This document shows, piece after piece, positions 33,233 to 45,840 of a DNA stretch of 64,000 bases. A program made the position numbers and the translations under genes. Location: positions 121,098-185,097 of the forward strand of contig LLCB01000097.1 of assembly GCA_001414345.1 (NCBI GenBank). The letters run 5' to 3'. The stretch comes from Hymenoscyphus infarciens (taxonomy: Eukaryota > Ascomycota > Leotiomycetes > Helotiales > Helotiaceae). Under the pieces are notes generated by a model that saw only the letters and a program-made list of their open reading frames with translations, was not told where the DNA came from and searched no databases. Numbering within the stretch: position 1 is the first letter of the stretch; every line of letters starts with the position of its first letter.

Positions 33233-33695
33233 ATGATTTTTGGTTAGTTTGGGTTAAGCGGCAGGCGAGTTTCACCTGTTGCGTTTTCTTCGGCTCTTCG
33301 GCTCCGGAATGACTGAAGTTTGGTATTATTGTGTTAGAAGCGATTCAGTTTCAGTGTTGCAAACGAGTTATAGGCGAGGTAGTAGGGTGAGCTGAGTTAC
33401 TCTTCTTCACGCCAGCTTGGTTGGGAATTGTATGTTAGAAGTTGTTTTTGTCTTTATAATAATTGATTTGCTTTCTTTCTTTGAACTTTCTTCTTACCTC
33501 TCTGCGTGTTTTTAATCAAGTCTTAATTCTACCCTTAAATTCTCGAATATCTAGCTCATATATGACAAGCATGACTTCCCAAGCCTCCCATCGTCTCATT
33601 CTTTGCAAGCTTCATATATAATCTTACCAAGAGCTCAAATCTTAAACAAATCTCCCAGCAAGCTCCAGTGTTTCCTCCCTTCATAAAACAACAAC
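33233..33695. other. 3' flank of SulP gene up to the transposon island
   Basis: 463 bp, unmutated by RIP; T-rich 3' flank with a possible AATAAT signal near 33458. No gene seen. It ends at the target duplication ATTACCGG. Confidence 0.4.
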
Positions 33696-33703
33696 ATTAC
33701 CGG

Positions 33704-35684
33704 CAGCGTATTAAATGAGTAGAGTAGAGTAGAGTAGTGACTACTACTACTCTACTCGTTACTACTCGAGTAGTACAGGCCGAGTCGGACCGAACGGACC
33801 AATGCTCCGGAGTGGCGTCGGAGTGGCGTTATAGTGCTGCTAAGAGCTTAAGCGAGATATCTTTCCCCTCTATTTACTACGTAACTTGTTTAATACTCGT
33901 TTTAATAAACTAGTTATTAATTATAAAAAAATAAGTATTAGTACTTACTATATACATTTACTAATAGTATTAATATTTAGGTTTATAAGCCTTATAAATA
34001 CTTAGAAACTACTTTACTATATAAATATATATATATATTACTAAGACTCGCGGTGGACACGGAAACTGGCACCATTTCTTATGCTTAGCTTAGCCCGAGG
34101 TTCAGCTGAACTTGGAAACACCTCCTTTTTTAGACCCTTTTATATACATTCCTTACTATTATAGTTAAAGACAAAGACAGCAAAGGCTGTAACTAGTAGA
34201 CTAGCAAAAGACTTCGAACTTCTAAACCTATTAACCCTTTCGAATCTACGATACGCTCTAAAAAGAGACCTAAAAACGCCTACAACAAGACTCCTACTAA
34301 AGCTATAGTATAGGCTACTGTTGTCTACTTAGATATATAGATTCTACGAGGCTATAGGTAGAATAGGGGTAAGCTCTTTGAGTTTACTAGCTACTTAAAG
34401 CGTATAGGATATCAGTATATCGAGGGGCTCTATTCGTCTACCCAAGAACCTAATATTAAAGCTACTTCTGCTAGGCACGTAGCCTATGATCTAAGATAAA
34501 CTAACTACTAAGGAGGCGAGTTTCTTCTATTTAAGGACAACGTATACCGACTTAAGAGAATTATATAGGATAATAGCTTTAAAGGGTGTATAATAACGTG
34601 GGAATCTCTTACGTAAGAGGCGCAGGTTCCTAGTATACGACTAAGAACTTACGTTTCTAGGAAGACTATATAAAGAAGACTTGGGTAGTTTAGTTAGAGA
34701 CATTATATAGCTTATAGAAAGAGCTATATAAACCCGGATCTTGTAAAGCAGTGTGAGAAATAGGCTAAGGATATGTTAAAAAAGTACCTAAACGCTGAAG
34801 ACTGGTATAGAGTTCGTTTCTTAGATGAGGTATTCTTCTTTAGTTCTTTCTTATTTCTCTTTTATTTCTTTCCCATTTCCTTAATTCTAACTCTTATTTA
34901 TAGGTTCATTTCTCCTTTAGACCTACTAGTTAGATTTACGTCTTATAAAGGCTTAGCGAGAGAGACTGTCTAGACTATATATAAAGATAGGAGAAGAAGA
35001 TAAAGACGAAGAAAGGGAAGAAGAGAGAGAATAAGGAAGAAGAAGTAGACTTATCTTATAAGCTATATACTTAGGCTACTATCGGTTATAACTTTAAAAG
35101 CGAACTAGTCTTCTACGATACAGGGAATTCTAATAGGAAGATGTCTTATAAGTACTATGTAGAATAGATTCTTAATCCTTTTATCTTATCTTAGATTAGA
35201 AGAGGAGATGACTTCGTTTTAGAGGAGGATGGAGATTCTAGATATAGCTATAGAAGAGGGAAGTAGAATAATATACTAGCTTAGAAGAAGGTAAATAATC
35301 TTAAAACTTATAAGAACTATGTAGGAGCTCCCGATTTTACTATTATAGAGAACTGCTAGTAGGTTCCTAAATAACATATTAAAAAGTTTACTTATAATAC
35401 TCTTGAAGGTCTAAAAGAGCTTACTTTAGAGGGATAGGCCGATTTAAAGTAAGAAACTATTAATAAGTAGGTAAAGGAAATGCCCTAGAGGTTATAAGAC
35501 TGTATAGATGTAGATAGTTAAATGATAGGATATTAGAATATATATAAATTTATATATAAATAAATATAAAAGTACGTGTTTTAGTATTATTAGCTTGCTA
35601 AGCTAAGCATAAGAAATGGTGCCACTTTCCGTGTCCACCGCGAGTAAGACTACTCGAGTAGTTGAGTAGTCTATTAATACGCTG
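33704..35684. mobile_element. hAT-type non-autonomous element, carrying a nested transposon
   Basis: Ends are CAGCGTATTAA (33704-33714) and its complement TTAATACGCTG (35674-35684). An exact 8-bp target duplication ATTACCGG flanks it (33696-33703 and 35685-35692). An 8-bp duplication with CA(G)-starting ends is diagnostic of hAT elements. Subterminal copies of CTACTCGAGTAG (palindromic) occur near both ends. Without the inserted DDE transposon (34047-35644 plus one target copy) the element is only about 380 bp, so it is a MITE. Confidence 0.9.
34047..35644 (+). mobile_element. DDE-superfamily (Tc1/mariner-like) transposon, RIP-degraded, nested in the hAT element
   Basis: The inverted ends start CTCGCGGTGGACACGG and run for about 48 bp with one mismatch (34047 onward; 35644 backward). 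TAAGA flanks both sides (34042-34046, 35645-35649). The interior reads on the plus strand as a DDE transposase full of TAA/TAG stops: fragments such as NAEDWYRVRFLDEV (about 34772-34830), IGYNFKSELVFYD (about 35080-35120), GDDFVLEEDGDS (about 35207-35245) and GAPDFTIIENC (about 35330-35355) match DDE_3-type transposases of fungal Tc1/mariner-like elements. The stops are those expected from CAA/CAG/TGG after RIP. No product can be made. Confidence 0.85.
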
Positions 35685-35692
35685 ATTACCGG

Positions 35693-36079
35693 AACTGATA
35701 ACCCGATGACATCGGAGGAACTCAGCAGAGTTATTAAATCTCCGACCGGTCTTCTATTCTCCTAGAGTATGGAATGACAGCTAGTCAACACAAACCCCTT
35801 ACTAAGGCTCCAAACACCGGATTGAAACCTGATCACACCAAAGCATGACTTGGGATTCATTTCCTTGCGGATTTGAAAACCTCCACCCTCGGGCCTCCCA
35901 GGATATTTGGTAATATCAAGCCTGAAAATAAACACGCTAAACAATCAATAATAAACCATTGCTTGGCAGTAACAATTTCGACTTGAAAGGTTTCTTCTGC
36001 TTGGTTATAATGGTTTTTCTGGTAATTCGAAGTATATACGAGAAGATCGTAACAACCGCTAGGTACGGCATCCTGAATC
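35693..36079. other. Host DNA between insertions
   Basis: About 390 bp, base composition near normal, not RIP-mutated. No gene seen. Confidence 0.4.
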
Positions 36080-36081
36080 TA

Positions 36082-36744
36082 CAAAAGTCTAAAAACGACG
36101 TAATCGTAAATCGTAATTCGTAAATCGTAAAATGTTACTTTCTATAAGTAAAAAAGAGAATAATTAAATTCCCTCTCTCTCTTTCTCCCCTCTCTCTATA
36201 TGGAAACTAGACAGTCTTAACTATAGTAACTAGCTAATTAAAGAATAGAGAGAGATAATAAGTACTACGTGTATAGTAGTAACATCCTTACTATTATCTC
36301 TTTACTCTCTATTACCTAACTCTTGTATTATATTCTTTCTATTATTTCTAGATAAATAAGAGAGAGAGGGAGAGAGGGAGAGAGGGAGAGAGGGAGAGAG
36401 AGAGAGAGGGAGAGAGAGAGAAAGGTAGTAAGAGAGTGAGAGAGTAAGAGGAAGAGGTGAGGGGATTATTTACTACTTTAGCTAAACTCCTCTTACCTAC
36501 GCTAGGAAAAACTTTTCTCTAAAATGTTTACTTACTCTCTTACTCACCCTCTCTCTCTTATACTCTTACTTATATTCTTTTCTATACTCTCTTAGTATAT
36601 ATAATATATAAAAGAACAGGAGAATGAGTAAGAGAAGTAAGTAGATAGTATAATATAATTTATAATTAGCTATAGCTCTTAGAGGCCTTAGTTTATCTAG
36701 CTATAACTTTTGCGATTTACGATTTAGTCGTTTTTAGACTTTTG
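36082..36744. mobile_element. TA-flanked TIR element (mariner-type MITE)
   Basis: Ends CAAAAGTCTAAAAACGAC (from 36082) and its complement (to 36744), each bordered by TA (36080-36081, 36745-36746). Inside the ends are repeated ATCGTAAATCG motifs. The 663-bp body is AT-rich with an AG microsatellite in the middle. No coding sequence is recognised. Confidence 0.85.
36360..36424. repeat. AGAGAGGG / AG microsatellite
   Basis: About 65 bp of GAGAGGGA and GA units inside the TA-flanked TIR element. Confidence 0.85.
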
Positions 36745-36746
36745 TA

Positions 36747-37354
36747 CTTTCAGAACGCCTTACTAGGACATTAGAATATTCCTCTTTGTCAAAGCAATAC
36801 TAGTATCTACTACTATATGCGAGTTGATCTTTGATATGTTTTGCCGAGTTAGTTCTCAGTTTCCACGTGTATTGTTATCTCTTTCAACTCGAATTTCCCG
36901 GGGTTTCCCCCTTGGTGCTCAATTCCCCCTCCCCACCTAAGGGAGCATGAGATTCTGGGATTCTGTAAGAGTAATATTATCTTTTTACTTGGCTTATAAA
37001 GTTCTTCAATAAAGGGTCCTACTTTATAGGAGATTTGAAGAGCCTCCTCTCTCAAAATATACTAACACGACTTTAAGAACGCACTACCCAGGGAACCGAA
37101 CACCAAATATAGAGAACGAAAACATAGATAAAGTAAGTACTATATAAAAGGGTGTTGATAATAGAGTATAAGACATAGTACGATTTGCAGACAAAACCAT
37201 AAGAAATGCCCTGCTCGAAACCTATCACATTTTGGTATATAAGTTGATAGCCTATATAAGCAAACATGCGCCAAAGGTCTAAGAGAGAGAGAATAAATAT
37301 AGTAATAAGAAGCAGGTTTAGAAAGCGAAAGTGAAATCTACGATGGTTATCCTA
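36747..37354. other. Host DNA between insertions
   Basis: About 600 bp with mixed composition; short frames on the minus strand show nothing recognisable. Confidence 0.4.
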
Positions 37355-37356
37355 TA

Positions 37357-37873
37357 GTGAGTTGCGTGTTAAGCGTGAATTTGCCCACTTTTTTTATAGT
37401 CCGAGCTTTTTTTTTAAAGGTTTTCTCTCTCTTTTCTTTAGAAGACAGAAGATAAAAGTACTCTAAAAGAGACGAGGCCTAGCTAGAAAGAAACGCTATC
37501 TCTAATTATCTCTCTTCTATATCACTTATTAATTTAAAGTAAGTATAACGAAAGTAAACTAAAAGATAAATAATTCTTAAAATAACCCTTTTTTTTAAAA
37601 AGATTTTAAAAGATTTTAACTACCTCTATAGAGTATACTAAGACTCTATATAATCAATACAGATAGAAAATTAGTTGTTTTTGTCCTATAAAGTTTATAT
37701 AGTATAAGAGAAGATATAAGCCTCTTCTTTCCTATTCTTATAAATAGTTTATTATATGTTATTATTAATTAACAGGTAAAAGAGTTGCTTAAAAGGGGGG
37801 AAATCAAGGAATTTTCTTAAAAAGCTCGGATTATAAAAAAAGTGGGCAAATTCAAGCTTAACTCGCAACTCAC
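37357..37873. mobile_element. TA-flanked TIR element, 517 bp
   Basis: Inverted ends of about 57 bp start GTGAGTTGCG and include GAATTTGCCCACTTTTTTTA on both sides, with a few transitions between copies. TA borders both ends (37355-37356, 37874-37875). The body is AT-rich and RIP-like, without coding potential: a mariner-type MITE. Confidence 0.87.
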
Positions 37874-37875
37874 TA

Positions 37876-38275
37876 TATGCAATCTTTAAACTGATCACAA
37901 ACACACGCAAAGTTCATATTTTCCGGCCCCCACGTTTCTGTGACTGACCAGCATAACTCCACCCAACAAGTCCTAACCTCAACTCCCACGTGCTAAATAG
38001 TCTCTTCGAAAATGAAGCTTGGTGGGGTCTTTCAGAAACAAAGTCACGAATGCCAGTGCTCATCGAAAGTGATGTTGACGACTTCAACTTCAACACGGTC
38101 TGACTTCACTCCTATCCTTAAACTCCAACATCAAACCTTCAACATCGAATCTTCACCTCGATTTTTCGTATTCAAACCTCCAACTTCGGGACTTCATATT
38201 GCAAGACAACAACGAACGTTTACGCTCTTAACGGAAACGAAGCCGACGAAGCATCCGAGAATGAAAAATCAAAGT
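37876..38275. other. Host DNA between insertions
   Basis: About 400 bp of unmutated sequence with a CAACTTCAAC-type degenerate repeat (about 38078-38185). No gene recognised. Its last 8 bases (ATCAAAGT) are the target duplication of the next element. Confidence 0.4.
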
Positions 38276-38763
38276 CAGACTTGGGCGGCGATACGATATT
38301 TATTGGATTATCGCGATATATATCGTAGGATAAATATCGTAAATTCTTCTTATCCGATACGTTAAAATATCGGGTTTTTAGCACTAATACCTTATAGTAC
38401 TGAATAGACATCACATGACTTTTATTTTCTTTTTCTATATCTGCTTTATTATATTAAAAAGTTACTATATAACTCTTTCTTTAGTATAAAGGACTTAGAG
38501 TAGGACGAGTAAGCTCTTTAAGTTAATAATTATAAGTTACTATAAAAATTATATAACTTTAACTTTATTTTTAGAAAGTAACATTCTATTAGCTCTTAGC
38601 TAGAAGAACTATTATCCTCTAGATTAACTATTTTTTTCCGCCGATAATCGATATATTATCGGTTATCCTTAGAAACCCGGTATTGATCGGATCACTTAAT
38701 ACGATACGATAAATATCGTAGACCCTCTCGATATGTCACCGGTAATATCGCCGCCTAAGTCTG
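38276..38763. mobile_element. hAT-type MITE, 488 bp
   Basis: Ends CAGACTTGGGCGGCGATA (38276) and its complement with one change at 38746-38763, flanked by an exact 8-bp duplication ATCAAAGT (38268-38275, 38764-38771). The body is rich in CGATA/TATCG motifs on both strands and has no coding region. Confidence 0.92.
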
Positions 38764-38771
38764 ATCAAAGT

Positions 38772-39091
38772 AGAGCGACAACCGCTGTTACTGAGCTGTG
38801 CTGGTTCTTGAAGGCTCCTCTAGGTAAGAACACTTCCTTCTGGTAAACTAGACAAAGCAATGCTGAAGCCCAGACGCCAACATCTTATGGGCACTCGAGA
38901 GATAATAAGTCACAAATCAATCGCCATGGAGGAGGACGAGGAACATTTGGTATCCCAGAGCTAATCACCTAAAGACGAAGGTCATCAGCACTATTATTTT
39001 CTCCTCTCACTGGACATTGCTAGTTATTCCTACGAAAACTAACACATAAACTAGAAATCCGTCTAAATATATATGGCTACCTCGTCGCACC
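38772..39091. other. Host DNA between insertions
   Basis: About 320 bp, not mutated; no gene seen. Ends in the target duplication GTCGCACC. Confidence 0.4.
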
Positions 39092-40312
39092 TAGGTCTGC
39101 ACAACGAATAGATGAATAAAATATTAATTATTCATCATAAATATTAAATAAATATATAGTATTCGAGCGATTATTCGAGCGATAAGAGCTTAAATGAATA
39201 TATTACGAATAGTTTCTATTTATTAAGCTTAATATCTGCCCCCTAGGTCTTAGTATAATCGTTCGGCTCCACTTCTCACCTAATCCGCTTTCGCGTATTA
39301 GGTGAGGGAGGATAATACGATAAAACCAGTAATACGACCACTTTTAGTTTACACCAAAATCGCCTTAACTAGCCTCTAATAACTCTCTACCTTTGCTACT
39401 AAAACTACTCTAATAGGTTCCTACTATTAATGTCTATCTTAGACTTATATTTAATCTTTAAAATATAATTATATCTTCTATATTCTAAGCTTTACTAAAT
39501 TTTTCTAGAGATTTAGTAGTAGCTTTCTTAGAAGTTAGATTTAAGAACTAGATAGATACTAAATCTTACTTTATATTTCTATTTATTAAGTTTAAAATAA
39601 GAGATCCTAATTAAAATTAGAATATAATAAAGCGTAGTTGTTTTATTATATAATTTTAAAAACAATGTATTTTAGTATAAACTAAAAGTGGTCGTATTAC
39701 TGGTTTTACTATATTACTCTCTCTTATCTAATACGCGAAGCGGATTAGGTAAGAGGTAGACCGAGCGATTAGAGGGTTTATATAAGTTGAATTTTACTCC
39801 CTTTTTATATATATATTTAAATATAACTAAACTATAAACTCACTTACTTTTAATTATTATTAATAGATTACTATCGTCTCTACTCTTTATTACTTATATT
39901 ATGTGAAATAGGGTGTTATATTAAAGGGTATTATATAATACCCCACTTTCTAAAGCATTATACACGTGACCTTTAAGCTAAGGTTTTAACTAAGGTTTCG
40001 ACGTCGAAAGAGTTAAAAGGCTTTACTCTTTTCACCTTATTTAATAATTTATCTACTTTTTTAGCCCCCGGCGTAGCCTAATCGAGACGACGAAAGCAAC
40101 TAAAGCGGATAATTTCAGGGGATTTTCATATATATTTAGATAAGTGGGAAACTATACTAAAAGGGTGGAGAATATAGAATATTTATGAATAAACGACTGC
40201 TATTTACACCCTAAACTCTCCTTATTCTTGAATAATTCGAAGGGTAATTTATCCGTGGAAAATCGTGAATATTCTGAATATATTCGTAGCTTTTATTCGT
40301 TGTGCAGACCTA
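39092..40312. mobile_element. hAT-type element with nested MITE, 1221 bp
   Basis: Ends TAGGTCTGCACAACGAATA (39092-39110) and its exact complement (40294-40312), flanked by an exact 8-bp duplication GTCGCACC (39084-39091, 40313-40320). Subterminal ATTCAT/ATTATTC motifs repeat at both ends. No transposase is readable. Without the nested MITE the element is about 700 bp. Confidence 0.92.
39258..39771. mobile_element. TA-flanked palindromic MITE nested in the hAT element
   Basis: Inverted arms of roughly 110 bp: left from ATCGTTCGG (39258), right to its near-complement (39771); both arms include ACCTAATCCGC, CGCGTATTAG and the long block AAAACCAGTAATACGACCAC then TTTTAGTTTA. TA borders both ends (39256-39257, 39772-39773). 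Arms differ mostly by C/T or G/A changes. Confidence 0.85.
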
Positions 40313-40320
40313 GTCGCACC

Positions 40321-40663
40321 ATATACAGCTCTTTGCCTCAATAAGCAAAAACGCTTATCAAAGACACACAACTACCATCCAGATTCCACCCCTCATCCAC
40401 GACGAGGCCTCCTCACTCTTCTTTTCATCTGTCACTCTTCACGTCGGAATATTATAGTAGACATCGCAAACTTTCGCCCTGAATCTCAATTTGAGGAGGA
40501 TAAAAGGTACCTGTTAGCTAAAGGCTTTGAACGGGGTATTCATTTCTATACAGCTATCCAAGATCTGGTCTAGAGATATAATCCATCCCCAGCTGCCCCG
40601 TTGCGCCCGGGGGAGAATTCTTACGAGGACCAGGGCAAGTGGGAAGAAAACGAGAGAGAAACA
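40321..40663. other. Host DNA left of the retroelement
   Basis: About 340 bp, not RIP-mutated, ending in AAACA (40659-40663), the retroelement's target duplication. An open frame here (40265-40573) shows no known domain. Confidence 0.4.
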
Positions 40664-40847
40664 TGTTGCGGGAAGGACACGTGACCACACTAGTGGCGGA
40701 CCTGCAGGTGTAGATAGTTATAAGTGCTCCGCACTCTCCCCTTCTCTCTTTAGACGTTTATTACTATACTATATAAGAGATTACTTTTACGTATTTTATT
40801 AAGCCTAGCTATAAGCTCCTAATCTATAATCTATCTCTTATACTATA
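40664..40847 (+). repeat. 5' LTR of the chromovirus
   Basis: 184 bp. It differs from the 3' LTR at 30 positions, all transitions. Positions 1-77 keep C/G where the other LTR has T/A; positions 109-183 have T/A where the other keeps C/G. Confidence 0.95.
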
Positions 40848-43800
40848 TAGTAGTAATACTCTAAATTTAAACTATATATAATCTCTTTAAAATTATTAAG
40901 CCTCTATCTTCTACTAACCATATTATAACTTATAACCTATAACCTTTACCTCTCCTTCTCTTATCTGCTTTCTAATCTTATAATTTAAATACTTAATTAG
41001 AATCTAGCTATTAGTATATACGTTGTCTATTAATAAGTATAACTGTCTTCTAAATCTCTAGTAGGTTAGTAAAAAAGATAAAAGACACCTCTCTTATACC
41101 TATTCTACTTTATATATATATATAGTACTTATAATTTATATAGGAAAGCCTTAGAAAGAAGAAGTACTAGTAAAATCTAAATCTAAAAAAATTCTTAATA
41201 AATATAGTAGCTACTATAATAAATAAGACAGATACTAAAAGAATAGTAGATATATAAAAGAGTCTACTCTAAGAGTTCTAGTAGAATTAGCCTTATTCTT
41301 AATACTATTAGAATAATCTATTATACTTAAAAACCTCTTTTCTAAGCTTCTTAAAGCTCTACTAAGTACTCTAGCTTTATAAGCCTTATAGACTCTATTA
41401 GCTCTTTATATATACTATTTATAAGATATATCTATTATACTAGTTAACCTTTATATCTTAAGAGCTTCTAGTCCTGTTTCTATAAGCTTTAGTAGACTTA
41501 ATAAGATTAAAGCACTTATATATTAAAGACTAGTATCTAGAAGAGATAAGGAAGAAGCGAATCTTAATAATAATCTAGATATTATAATTACTAAATATTA
41601 AAAAGAGGGAGCTCTTAGTATTTTTAAAGACTTAATTATTATTAGTAGAGATAATATTTTAAACTTTATTATAATTAGAGAAGAGCTTATAATACTATTC
41701 TCTTCTAGCTCTACTCTAAGTTACCTTAGCCTAATCCTTAGTCTTAATGCTTACTTTAAAGCTTTTAAACTAGTAGATATTACTGTTGTATTTAATTCTA
41801 TATCTTAGATAGCTTTTACTTTATACTAATTAAAGCTTCTCTTATTAGATTAAGAGTTTATTAATTTAGACTTCTTTAATAAGATTAATAAGCTCTTAAC
41901 TCTACTTTTAAGTAGTAGATCTATTATAATAGTAGAACTTAAGGTACTATATACTAGGTAGCTTTAGTAGAGAGACGTTATAATTATCGATTTTATAGTA
42001 AATAAGGTAGCTAAGGACATTACTAGGTATACGAACCTCTAACTACTTATTATAAACGAGGACCTAGAGAACGTAGAGTTAGTATTTAATCTACTAAGAG
42101 ATAACCTTTTAAACGACCTTAAAGCTAGTATAGTATAACTATTTAAATTGCTAGATAGCTTAGCTATAAAAGATAAATTTATAGTACTCTTTACTTATTT
42201 CTAACTTAGACTAGAATAAGTAAACCCTTATCTTAGTAAATCTCTACCTAGAACCTCTTATTAATCTCTTTATTAATCCCTTTATAGATCCTCTTATAGA
42301 TATAAGTAATAAGACTCTAATAACTAATAATAATATTAACTATATCTTAAAATAAGAGATATTAAATATAATAGTAAGATACTAGTTACTTTATAGTTTA
42401 GCTAGGTTAAGGGATTTATATAGATCTATAATAAGAAGATAATATTAAGCCTTATACCTTAAGCTCTAATAAACAACGCCTAAGTCTAGTAAAATAGACT
42501 TATACTAAATACTAGGACCTAAATACTTTTAAACTATAATAAGCTTAGAAGCTAGATAAGCAAACAGTTTTAAAAGGATATATTAATACTACTTACTTAA
42601 GCTAATAAGGAAGAATTTTAGTTTAAATTTAAGGACTAATACTCTCTTTAAGTATATATAGTAAAGAAGTAATTACTCTATATTAAAGCTAGGTCTACTA
42701 ATAAAGACTACTTAGTATATAGAATTTATACTAAACTCGACTCTATACTAAGCTCTATAATTATACTAAAGCTATTTAGTAATATACTAGAATTTCTTAA
42801 AAAAAAGGTATATACTATAGAGTCTATAATACAAGTATCTTAGACTATTTAAAATAAGAAATTTAAAATACTTAGTAAAGAGAATAAATTACTAAAGAAA
42901 AAGTTTAAGAAGTCTAAATTATATAGTAAAGGCCGATTAAGTAAAAGCGACTAAGAGAATCGTATAAAAGAGAAGTAAGATAATAGAAGAGTTAATAACA
43001 ACTTTAAAAGATGTAATAATAATAACTTTAAGAGATATAATAATAAATATAGTTAAAACTCTTAAAACAATTATTAGAATAGTAGAGATAGACGACTCTT
43101 TAATCTCTTTGTTTTATAATAATTTAGATAGCTTAACTTTAGCCTACTAGTAGCCTAGTCTTAGTAATTTAGTAGATAGTCTTTTAATTCTCTATATACT
43201 TAAAACTACTAGATACTTCTACTAATATAGCCTATATAGCTTATATAACTAAGATTTATACTAAGAGTAGCTACTTAACTTATATAGAGATAGTAGTAAT
43301 AGTAATAGCTATTTTAACTCTTTTTAAAGAATAGTTAAAAGTAGTTATAGTAACCTACAAGTACTACTATAGTCCTAGTATACTTTAAAGAAGCTAAACC
43401 TTTAGACCTAGTAGCTATAGATAAGTATATATATTAGATAATCGTTAGCGTTTTAAATAGATTTAAGACTGATTTATATATTAGTTTAAATAATTTAGAT
43501 TTAGAAAACGAATATAGTAGTTATTCTAAGATAGTAAGCTACTTATAAGAATTCCTATTATAACTCTATTATCTAATATTAATATTATAATATAATAGGA
43601 AAATTATATATCTTTATTATTACTTAATCTAAATCTATTATTAGTCCTAGTATTAAAAAGCCTAAAAAAATTTAAAAATAATAAACTATCTAAAATAAGC
43701 TCTTTAGCTAAAATATCACTTATTCTATTTATGCTTAGTATTTTACTAATATTAGCTACTCTACCTAATTCTCCTATACTATAAGAAGTAGATATAATAT

Positions 43801-45059
43801 ATATACTCTCTTCTACTACTCTACTTTCTCTATCTTCTATAAATCTATTAGTAAAAGGCTTAGTAACTCTATTACTCTTAGATATACTAATTAAAGAGAT
43901 AATTAGAATAGACGTCTTATTAGATAGTATAGAGTTTCTTAGTAAGCTATTATATACTAATTAACTATGTAAAAGAGCTAAAAAGATTATAGTCTCTAAT
44001 ATAAAATAGAAGAGTAATAGTAAGTACTTTATAAATAGTACTTAGTATTACTACTATATAAGTATAAAGTACGTCTTTACTACTTTATTAGACTAGGATA
44101 TTAAATTTTATATAGATACTAGTTTAAATATAAATCTTATAGCTAAGTATATAGTAGATTGTTTCTTCTTATATATTAAAATAGAAGAAGAACTAAATAT
44201 AGTTAGCTTTTTAAGTATTAAGAAAGGTACTTAAAGGCTTTAAAATTTTATAAAGATTCCCTTTACTATTTATAATACTTCTAAGTAAGAGTTCCTCTTT
44301 AAAGTAGAATTCTATATTATTAATAAGCTAAGTTATAATATATTAATAAATACTTCGTTTCTAAAGCTAAATTATCTAAACTTTTATTAGATAAAAGGAC
44401 GTAGTATTAATTATCTAGATTATTATAGTTATAAATTCTATATCTTCTACTTATTAGATTAAGAAGAGAAAGAGCTTAAGTATATAATAATCTATATAGT
44501 AGAAAACATAATTATTAATCTTATATAAGGCTAGAATATTAGTATTTATTATAGTAAGAAGTTACTAGTATTAGTATAAAGATATATAGTTAGACTATAT
44601 TAGAAAAGTAGCCTAGTATTAAACTAATTTATAAGCTTCGTATATATAATTACTAATAGAGATTAAAAACCTCTTATATTTATAAACCTTAGTACTACTC
44701 TTATAAGGATTATAAAAGAATAGTTACTAGGATTTCTTAAGCTATTAGATAAGCTGCTATTAGCTAATTACTCTATATATCTTAACCTTATTAATATATT
44801 TAAAGGACTATCTCTAGTACTAGAACAGCCTAAAGGTAAACATTCTAATAGTTAGCCTTATCTTATATAACTAATTAATAATCTAATTAATATTTTCTAG
44901 GCTAATATTAGACTAGAGTAGAGTAAGGAATATTAAACTAAGGTTAGAGACATTATCTAAAGTAAAGCTAAGCTATTTTATAATAAGTTAGGTTACTTTA
45001 ATAATAGAATTAAAATACCTATCTCTTTTAAGAAGAGAGTAGATATTAAGAACTTAAAG

Positions 45060-45840
45060 CAAGCTCTTTATAGTCTATTAAAAAGAGATAAGAAAGTAAT
45101 AGATAGTATTATTAACTTATTAATTAAGGTAGGCGTTATTAAAAAGGTACTTCTAGAGGAACCTTTACTAGCCTCTATACTAGTATTTATAGTATAGTAT
45201 AATAGAAAACCTTATATAGTAGTAGATTTAAGAAGAATTAATACTAAACTATATATAGACGCTTAGCTCTTACCTAGGTAGGACGATATACTATAAGTAA
45301 TATATAGTATAACTATGTTTTCTATACTTAATATAATAAAAAGCTTTTTCTAGTAATTAACCTATCTTAAGAATAGATAGAAGTAGACCTTTATAATACT
45401 TTATAAAGGCTAAGAAAGACTAACTATTAGTATTATAAAGCTAGTTATATTACCTATCTTCTTCTAGTATTATATAAAAGACACGTTTAAAGACATACTT
45501 TAATAATTTATATATATATTTATTAATAATACTATTATCTTTTTAAAAACTCTAAAAGAATATCTAGTTTATTTAAAGTAAGTACTCTACTATCTTATAA
45601 AGTTAGAGATTACTCTTTTACTATTAAAATACTACTTTACTTAATTAGAATTATAAGTATTAGACTATTAGGTATTATAATATAGTTTATATATAATAAA
45701 AGATAAAGTTAAAGTAATAAGAGTAATAAAGTTTCCTTATACCTTATCTAACTTAGAAAAGGGCCTTAGACTATTTAGATACTACTATAAATTTATTACT
45801 TATTACTTAGCTATTATAATACTATTAATTAAGCTAAAAA
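45060..45840 (+). pseudogene. Reverse transcriptase domain of the chromovirus, inactivated
   Basis: Reads as a Ty3/gypsy reverse transcriptase with stops. The catalytic Asp pair of the usual YIDD box is changed to Asn-Asn (codons AAT AAT at 45525-45530), exactly what RIP on the opposite strand makes from GAT GAT. A block reading IKFPYTLSNLEKGLRLF near 45730-45785 matches the connection region after RT. Confidence 0.85.

Noticed and set aside
36849..37267. Small minus-strand frames between transposons
   Set aside because: No recognisable domain, and they sit in spacer DNA with no splice pattern.
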